Assembly (NCBI RefSeq): GCF_947502415.1
Contig: NZ_CANMZV010000006.1
Coordinates: 124,001 to 188,000, forward strand
Direction of reading: 5' to 3'
DNA: 64,000 bases
From: an uncultured Photobacterium sp.
GTDB lineage: Bacteria > Pseudomonadota > Gammaproteobacteria > Enterobacterales > Vibrionaceae
Shown: in pieces, positions 58,757-64,000 of the stretch
Numbering within the stretch: the first letter of the stretch is position 1
Layout of the letters: each line of letters opens with the position of its first letter
Translations under genes and position numbers: made by a program
Notes under the pieces: generated by a model
The model's database searches: none
Seen by the model: only the letters and a program-made list of their open reading frames with translations
What the model was told of the DNA's origin: nothing

Positions 58757-59527
58757 TCAAGACCGCTCGATAAACGACCGCAGCGCCTCTACAAATTCCT
58801 CAGGGTGGGAAATGAACGGTGCATGCGATGCCGCGGCAAACACTTGCCGTTGCGACTGGGGAACCAACGCATCCAGTTCTGCGGCAATCTTCACCGGCAC
58901 CAACCCATCCAGGCGCCCGTACAAACGTAACCAAGGCTGGGATAGCCCAGACAAATACTCGCGTAAATCCACCTCAGCCAACAGCTTCAACCCAACTTCC
59001 AGCGCCTTCGGCGCAGGTTGAGGGCGTGATAATACCGCCTGCTTAAGTTGCTTAATATCCTGCCGAGCACTCGGACTACCCATCGCCTGTAGCGCCATAA
59101 AGCGCTCTACTGTCAGCTGGAAATCCTCACCCAACTGGCGGCGAAAATCGTCCAGCACCCGAGGTTGAATACCTCGCCATGTGTTGTGAGCCGCAAAGCG
59201 CGGGGAGCTAGCAACCGTCACCAGTTTATTCACCCGCTCTGGTGCTAATAGCGCCGCCTGGGTTGCCACCAATCCCCCCAGGGACCAGCCCAACCAAACT
59301 GCAGACTCTGGTGATTTTTCAAGCAACAAATATGCCATTTGTTCAACAGTATCAGCGGACACATCGCGGCTATGCCCATAACCCGGCAGATCCACCAAAT
59401 GAACTCGGTAGTGCGGCGTCAACAGCGGCAGTAGCTGCTGCCAGACAGCCCCATTCATTCCCCAGCCATGAATGAGAACCAGATCCAAACCTTGCCCTTC
59501 TGTTTGCCAGTGTAGCTTGACTGTCAT
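58757..59527 (-). CDS. bioH: Pimeloyl-ACP methyl ester carboxylesterase
   Basis: A 256-residue alpha/beta hydrolase that frees pimeloyl-ACP for biotin synthesis. The oxyanion region HGWGMNGAVW, the nucleophile elbow GWSLGG (Ser82), the Asp in LYGRLDGLVP and the catalytic His in ASHAPFISHPEEF all match BioH. It is divergent from comF, 49 bp away, as in E. coli where bioH adjoins the comF-like gntX gene. Confidence 0.95.
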   Translation of the reverse strand: MTVKLHWQTEGQGLDLVLIHGWGMNGAVWQQLLPLLTPHYRVHLVDLPGYGHSRDVSADTVEQMAYLLLEKSPESAVWLGWSLGGLVATQAALLAPERVNKLVTVASSPRFAAHNTWRGIQPRVLDDFRRQLGEDFQLTVERFMALQAMGSPSARQDIKQLKQAVLSRPQPAPKALEVGLKLLAEVDLREYLSGLSQPWLRLYGRLDGLVPVKIAAELDALVPQSQRQVFAAASHAPFISHPEEFVEALRSFIERS

Positions 59528-59576
59528 TTACACTTCCTTCTTTAACCACGGAACAGGCTGGTAGCAGCCCGACAGG

Positions 59577-60281
59577 ATGGCAAGGATGTTATCCCCTTCA
59601 TCGCTAAGATCAATCTTTCAATGGACCAACCAGCAATGCCAACTATGTCACCTGCCATTGCAGCCTGGTGAAACGCTCTGGTGCCAATACTGCCTTAGCC
59701 AATTTCCCCAACCACCCTACTGCAGCCGATGCGGCAGTACAACCCTGACACCGACAGCCCAGTGTGGCCGCTGCCTGCCATCACCGCCTCCCTGGCAACA
59801 GTTCTATCGTCTAGGAGAATATGACTTTCCCCTACGCCAGCTGGTTCACCAGCTTAAATTTCGCCGCAAATTCTGGCTGGCCGCACCACTAGGACACCTG
59901 CTCGCCAAGCAAATATCCCACCCGGCTCCGGCTTTGCTTCCTGTGCCGCTGCATCCTCTCCGCCGGCTCTACCGCAGCTTTAATCAAAGTACACTGCTGG
60001 CACAAGCTATTGCCTCCGACACCGGTAGCTTGTGCCTGCCAAATGCCATCAGCCGTGCTCGCTATACCCCCATGCAGCGCCAGCTAAGCAAGCGTGAACG
60101 CCGGAGAAACCTACACCGGGCTTTTATACTTAAAGAAAAGCAGATACCTGAGCATGTGGCGATTGTCGATGACGTCGTGACAACAGGCAGTACAGTGGCC
60201 GAAATGACGAAATTACTCCTAAGGCACGGAGTAAAGCAGGTCGACATCTACTGTATTTGCTATACCCCGACAACAAATTAA
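59577..60281 (+). CDS. comF: ComF family phosphoribosyltransferase-like protein
   Basis: A 234-residue protein. The N-terminal half has three Cys pairs (CQLC, CQYC, CSRCG, CGRC) forming likely zinc sites; the C-terminal half is a PRTase fold with VAIVDDVVTTGSTVAEM. Related proteins (ComFC/GntX) take part in DNA uptake in competent bacteria, which fits the natural competence known in Vibrionaceae; the exact role is unclear. It is upstream of nfuA in the usual order. Confidence 0.93.
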   Translation: MARMLSPSSLRSIFQWTNQQCQLCHLPLQPGETLWCQYCLSQFPQPPYCSRCGSTTLTPTAQCGRCLPSPPPWQQFYRLGEYDFPLRQLVHQLKFRRKFWLAAPLGHLLAKQISHPAPALLPVPLHPLRRLYRSFNQSTLLAQAIASDTGSLCLPNAISRARYTPMQRQLSKRERRRNLHRAFILKEKQIPEHVAIVDDVVTTGSTVAEMTKLLLRHGVKQVDIYCICYTPTTN

Positions 60282-60405
60282 GGCCACAGAATCACCTAGA
60301 TATGTGATGAAATCATGGTTGCAACGAATAAGGGGTGATAGAAAGGGCGTCTCGGAGTAGAATAGAATTAATCTTACTAATTAAGTCAGGTATTACGTCG
60401 TGTCT

Positions 60406-60984
60406 ATGATTACTATTTCTGAAAATGCTCAGCAGCACTTCGGCAAGCTTCTTGCTCAGCAGCCTGAAGGCACTAACATCCGCGTCTTCGTGGTTAACCC
60501 AGGAACTCAAAACGCAGAATGCGGCGTGTCCTACTGTCCGCCGGAAGCAGTTGAAGCAAGCGATACTGAAATCAAATTCGAGCTGTTTTCAGCCTACCTT
60601 GATGAGCTGAGCCTGCCATTTTTAGAAGATGCAGAAATCGATTTTGTTACAGACAAAATGGGTTCGCAGCTTACCCTTAAAGCACCGAACGCCAAAATCC
60701 GTAAAGTGTCTGACGATGCTCCTCTGATGGAGCGTGTTGACTATGTGATCCAAACCCAGGTCAACCCACAGCTGGCGGGCCACGGTGGCCATGTATCACT
60801 GTCGGAAATCACTGAAGACGGCATCGCTATCTTGCAGTTCGGCGGTGGCTGTAACGGCTGCTCCATGGTAGATGTAACCCTGAAAGAAGGGATCGAAAAA
60901 GAGTTACTGGCACAATTTGCCGGTGAACTGACAGGCGTTCGTGATATTACCGAACACGCCCGCGGTGAACACTCTTACTACTAA
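60406..60984 (+). CDS. nfuA: Fe-S biogenesis protein NfuA
   Basis: A 192-residue Fe-S carrier. An A-type-like N-terminal domain ([14 protein letters not shown] ... [16 protein letters not shown]) is fused to a C-terminal Nfu domain with the cluster-binding [11 protein letters not shown]. The ATG at 60406 matches E. coli NfuA better than the GTG at 60400. It helps maturation of Fe-S proteins under stress or iron limitation. A terminator follows. Confidence 0.97.
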   Translation: MITISENAQQHFGKLLAQQPEGTNIRVFVVNPGTQNAECGVSYCPPEAVEASDTEIKFELFSAYLDELSLPFLEDAEIDFVTDKMGSQLTLKAPNAKIRKVSDDAPLMERVDYVIQTQVNPQLAGHGGHVSLSEITEDGIAILQFGGGCNGCSMVDVTLKEGIEKELLAQFAGELTGVRDITEHARGEHSYY

Positions 60985-61060
60985 CTCTATGCAGGCGTAG
61001 CCAGTGTCGAAGCGCTTCCCTACAGGCCATAACGACACTACTTGCTGCACCATATAAACA

Positions 61061-61088
61061 AAAAACCAGCCTTGCGGCTGGTTTTTTT
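61061..61088 (+). terminator. Terminator after nfuA
   Basis: An ACCAGCC/GGCTGGT stem with a TTGC loop, flanked by A-run and a T-run of seven, ends nfuA and can also serve the convergent 3D-domain gene. Confidence 0.9.
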
Positions 61089-61129
61089 ATGATAGCACTT
61101 TAGATATAAAACTCTTCGATATAAATCCG

Positions 61130-61522
61130 TTACGATTCTACGATAGTTATGGTCACTGCCCGGCGGCCCCATTTTTTCGCCGCCTTGATATCTTTGCCCA
61201 TATAGATATCAATCTTGCGGGTCCAGCGCTTGTTCATCTTGTCCAGCACCACATACTCCCCCGGCAGCCCCGAAATCTTCACCTTGGTACCGCGGGTTAT
61301 CCCCATCTTCAACAAATCACGGGATACCGCAATCGCCTTCATGCCGGGCTTCAGGCGATCCCCCCAGGCTGCAATTGTTGGGTTATTATTAGTCTGCGCC
61401 CGTACCGAATTATAAGCAGTCGCCGTTACCTTCAATGACTTACCTTGTATACTGGCCTGTGCAAAAGCACCCCACCCCAGCGTCATTGCAGCCAGCAAAA
61501 AACCAATAATTGCTTGTTTCAT
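61130..61522 (-). CDS. Secreted 3D-domain protein
   Basis: A 130-residue protein with a signal peptide (cleavage near QASIQG) and a mature domain with LKVTATAYNSV, WGDRLKPGMKAIAVSRDLL, GTKVKISGLPGEYVVLDKM and KKIDIYMG-like end (RKIDIYMGKDIKAAKKWG). This is the double-psi barrel 3D domain found in MltA and other cell-wall enzymes, with the conserved Asp residues visible. A role in peptidoglycan is plausible but unproven. It stands alone between convergent and tandem neighbours. Confidence 0.82.
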   Translation of the reverse strand: MKQAIIGFLLAAMTLGWGAFAQASIQGKSLKVTATAYNSVRAQTNNNPTIAAWGDRLKPGMKAIAVSRDLLKMGITRGTKVKISGLPGEYVVLDKMNKRWTRKIDIYMGKDIKAAKKWGRRAVTITIVES

Positions 61523-61626
61523 ATCAACTACTCATTCATAAGTTGTTCATATTTTAAACAAGGATATCAAGTGATAGGTAGCATTTTTTGTCGCAAAAAC
61601 GACCAATTACAGTTGAAACAATCTAA

Positions 61627-62988
61627 CTAATTGTTTGTACTGGCTGGTTCAAGGAAAATATTTTTCTGCCATTGATAAACAAAGATCACCGCCAGCCCAA
61701 TACCTCGCATAGCCATAAAACCCAGCATCGCCCCCCACAGAGCATGATTGCCCCACGAGCTAAGCAGCCACCATATCGTGAAGAAACAACAAGTCGCCAC
61801 GAACATGCTGTTGCGCATCTCGCTACCGCGCGTCGCGCCGATAAAAATACCGTCGAGCAAAAAACACCACATCGATACTATCGGTACTGCAGCCAGCCAT
61901 GGCAGGTACTGAGCAGCCTCTTCCCTCACTTCAGGAATGTCCGAAATCAGGCCGATAACATCCCGCCCGAACAGAGTAAATGCCAAAGTCAGCACCAGCG
62001 AAATCATCAGGCTCCAAAACGTGGTTCCGACCAGCGAGCGGCCGAGAGCATCACGGTTACGGGCTCCTATCGCCTTACCCACCAATGCTTCCATTGCATA
62101 AGCAAAACCATCCATCGCATAGGACACCAGCATCAGAAAGCTCATCAATACCGCATTAGCAGCCACCACATTATCTCCCAAGGTGGCGCCCTGGAATGTC
62201 ATAAAGGTAAACGCCAGCTGCAAACAAAGGCTGCGCAGGAAAATATCACGGTTAAGCTTCAGCAACCGGCCCATACCATGGCGGACCGAACTGATCTTCT
62301 CCCGCAACCGGGGCAATGCCTGCGACAGCCACACCCGAGAGACAAACCACAATCCCAGCCCCAACCCGCTATAATCTGCCAGCACCGAGGCACCTGCCGC
62401 ACCCTGCACTTTCCAGCCAAAACCGAGCACAAACAACATATCCAAGACGATATTCACCACATTCGTGATGATCAGCAGCCACATCGGTAACCTGGCATTC
62501 TGAGTTCCCAGCAGCCAGCCCATAATCACCAAGTTTGCCAATGCCGCCGGTGCACCCCAGATCCGGATTGAGAAATACTGTTCGGCATAAGTCTTTACCT
62601 CAGCACTTGCACTGCTGAAGTGGAACACTGCATCAGCAACCGGCTGATGGAAGGCAATCAACAACAAGGCCAATAACCCTGCCATGGCAATGCCCTGTAC
62701 AAACACCCCGGCCTGAGCCTCCTTATCACTGGCACCATAAGCCTGCGCGCTCAGCCCGGTTGTGGCCATGCGCAAAAAACCCAGCAGCCAGAAGGTTACA
62801 TTCATCATGGTGCCGCCAACAGCCACACCACCAAGATACCACGCATGGTCGAGATGCCCGATCACCGCCGCATCGACCAGCCCCAACAAAGGCACCGTAA
62901 TATTGGATAACACCATAGGAAGCGCCAGGGCGAAAACCTGGCGATGTAACGAAACATCCCTTAACGCTTTGAGCACAACAGACCTCAA
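61627..62988 (-). CDS. MATE-family efflux transporter (DinF-like)
   Basis: A 453-residue inner-membrane protein with about twelve helices arranged as two MATE halves. Recognised blocks are ALPMVLSNITVPLLGLVDAAVIGHL near the N-terminus and MDGFAYAMEALVGKAIGARN at the second half. This is the DinF subgroup, which may expel cationic or oxidising compounds with Na+ or H+. No LexA box was seen upstream. The substrate is unknown. Confidence 0.9.
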   Translation of the reverse strand: MRSVVLKALRDVSLHRQVFALALPMVLSNITVPLLGLVDAAVIGHLDHAWYLGGVAVGGTMMNVTFWLLGFLRMATTGLSAQAYGASDKEAQAGVFVQGIAMAGLLALLLIAFHQPVADAVFHFSSASAEVKTYAEQYFSIRIWGAPAALANLVIMGWLLGTQNARLPMWLLIITNVVNIVLDMLFVLGFGWKVQGAAGASVLADYSGLGLGLWFVSRVWLSQALPRLREKISSVRHGMGRLLKLNRDIFLRSLCLQLAFTFMTFQGATLGDNVVAANAVLMSFLMLVSYAMDGFAYAMEALVGKAIGARNRDALGRSLVGTTFWSLMISLVLTLAFTLFGRDVIGLISDIPEVREEAAQYLPWLAAVPIVSMWCFLLDGIFIGATRGSEMRNSMFVATCCFFTIWWLLSSWGNHALWGAMLGFMAMRGIGLAVIFVYQWQKNIFLEPASTNN

Positions 62989-63115
62989 CCTCGACCGGTG
63001 CCATGCAATAAGCCGGGACCGATATCGCTATAAAAATACCGGCCCACAGTGTAACGGGTTGCCGACAGTGACAAAAGCCGGCAGGAAAGAGTTAATAAAT
63101 AATTCTGTTAATGCC

Positions 63116-64000
63116 TCACACCAACCATGCAACCAGCCAATGATCGGCCAGCAGCACGACAAACAAGACCAACAGATGCCAAATTGAATACTTGAACGTA
63201 GCCCAGGCATGGCCTGTCTCGTCGGCAAACTTCAATTTAGCCGCATAAGCAATAAAACCGAGATTCAGCGCACTGCTCCCAAACAAATAGAGCTCGCCAC
63301 TCATGCCAGTCAGCCACGGTAAAAAACCGACCAGCGCCAGCATCACGGTATAAAGCAATACCATGGTTTTGGTGAATTCAATCCCATGCGTTACCGGCAG
63401 CATCGGGATCCCGGCTTTGGCATAATCATCCCGGCGATGGATAGCCAGAGCCCAGAAGTGCGGCGGGGTCCAGGTGAATACCAACATCACCAATAACAAA
63501 GCATGGGGTTCGAACTGACCGGTTACTGCCGTCCAGCCCAGCAGTGGTGGCGCCGCCCCTGCCAGACCGCCAATGACAATATTTTGTGGAGTCGCATGCT
63601 TCAGCCACACCGTGTAAACCACGGCATAACCAATCAGGCTGGCAAAGGTCAACCAAGCTGTCAGCGCATTGAGCAACCAAAGCAGGCCGAACCCTGCCAC
63701 CATCAGAGCAGAAGCGAAAATCACCGCCTTGTACGTCTCAATCCGCCCCTTGGCGAGCGGGCGATGATAAGTCCTTGCCATTTTGGCATCGAAACGGCGA
63801 TCCAGCACGTGGTTAAAGGCCGCAGCCGCAGCCGACTGCAAACCAATCCCGGCCAGCCCGAACACCACTGCCTCAACCGGCGGAATACCGGGCACCGCCA
63901 AGCACATACCAACCAATGCAGTCAGCAGCAACATTGCCACCACTTTCGGCTTGGTCATAGTCAGATAGTCCTGCCAGGCTCGCTGACGTCGGGCAGTGGG
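63116..64000 (-). CDS. cyoE: Protoheme IX farnesyltransferase (N-terminus outside window)
   Basis: The frame runs off the right edge; an internal Met at 63958 is not the start because the frame continues upstream with [15 protein letters not shown], the usual CyoE N-terminal region. The enzyme farnesylates heme B to heme O for terminal oxidases. The polyprenyl-diphosphate motif NxxxDxxxD is complete ([12 protein letters not shown]), and seven or eight membrane segments are visible, with [12 protein letters not shown] in a family-typical loop. It probably belongs to an oxidase gene cluster beyond the edge. Confidence 0.95.
   Translation of the reverse strand, partial: PTARRQRAWQDYLTMTKPKVVAMLLLTALVGMCLAVPGIPPVEAVVFGLAGIGLQSAAAAAFNHVLDRRFDAKMARTYHRPLAKGRIETYKAVIFASALMVAGFGLLWLLNALTAWLTFASLIGYAVVYTVWLKHATPQNIVIGGLAGAAPPLLGWTAVTGQFEPHALLLVMLVFTWTPPHFWALAIHRRDDYAKAGIPMLPVTHGIEFTKTMVLLYTVMLALVGFLPWLTGMSGELYLFGSSALNLGFIAYAAKLKFADETGHAWATFKYSIWHLLVLFVVLLADHWLVAWLV

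Noticed and set aside
61672..62490. 272-codon forward frame
   Set aside because: It is antisense to the MATE transporter and has a His/Gln-rich composition typical of a shadow frame.

Overview
The window looks like chromosomal DNA of a marine gammaproteobacterium of the family Vibrionaceae; Photobacterium or a close relative is my best guess, but the genus is inference. The backbone order (envC, divergent polysaccharide deacetylase, hldD ... waaA, kdkA, coaD, mutM, rpmG, rpmB, radC, coaBC, dut, slmA, pyrE, rph, yicC, gmk, rpoZ, spoT, trmH, recG, xanthine permease, envZ/ompR, greB, tex, bioH, comF, nfuA) is that known from Vibrionaceae and, in large blocks, from E. coli. No rRNA, tRNA or CRISPR array was seen.

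Region 1 (1-20.7 kb) is an envelope locus. After envC, a deacetylase and a TetR regulator comes the LPS core/lipid A cluster: hldD, an LpxM-type acyltransferase, an O-antigen ligase, glycosyltransferases of families 25, 4, 2 and 9, a pyruvyltransferase-like protein, a TagB/TagF-like protein, waaA and kdkA, closed by coaD and a UDP-glucuronate 4-epimerase-like gene. In its visibly A+T-rich middle (about 4.3-13 kb), dgkA lies between two membrane phospho-headgroup transferases (EptA-like and LTA-synthase-like), which suggests phosphoethanolamine/phosphoglycerol decoration of a surface glycan with recycling of the released diacylglycerol.

Region 2 (20.9-29.2 kb) is housekeeping: DNA repair (mutM, radC), ribosomal proteins L33 and L28, CoA synthesis, dUTPase, the division regulator slmA, pyrE, rph and yicC. 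A hairpin plus U-run just after the rph stop, ahead of pyrE, has the layout of the enterobacterial pyrE attenuator.

Region 3 (29.16-37.86 kb) is an integrated element of about 8.7 kb inserted into the 3' end of yicC. Its ends are marked by a 23-bp near-perfect duplication of the yicC terminus. It carries a P4-type tyrosine integrase, two AlpA-like regulators, a Gp2/YfjJ-type protein with a visible HUH motif (candidate Rep), an HGGxSTG protein, two unrecognised ORFs and, as cargo, an AAA-ATPase/subtilase pair matching the IetAS maintenance/defence system. No capsid or tail genes are visible, so it is satellite- or island-like. Between the right end and gmk sits a second accessory insertion (37.9-39.05 kb): three overlapping reverse-strand ORFs, two of which look like one YafU/effector-like membrane protein split by a frame change, followed by a secreted partner.

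Region 4 (39.3-64 kb) is mostly core: gmk-rpoZ-spoT-trmH-recG, a purine permease behind a near-consensus PurR box, envZ/ompR, a secreted SGNH lipase translationally coupled to a chemoreceptor, greB, a BCCT osmolyte transporter, tex, two small unrecognised proteins, bioH, comF, nfuA, a 3D-domain protein, a MATE transporter and the start-truncated cyoE.
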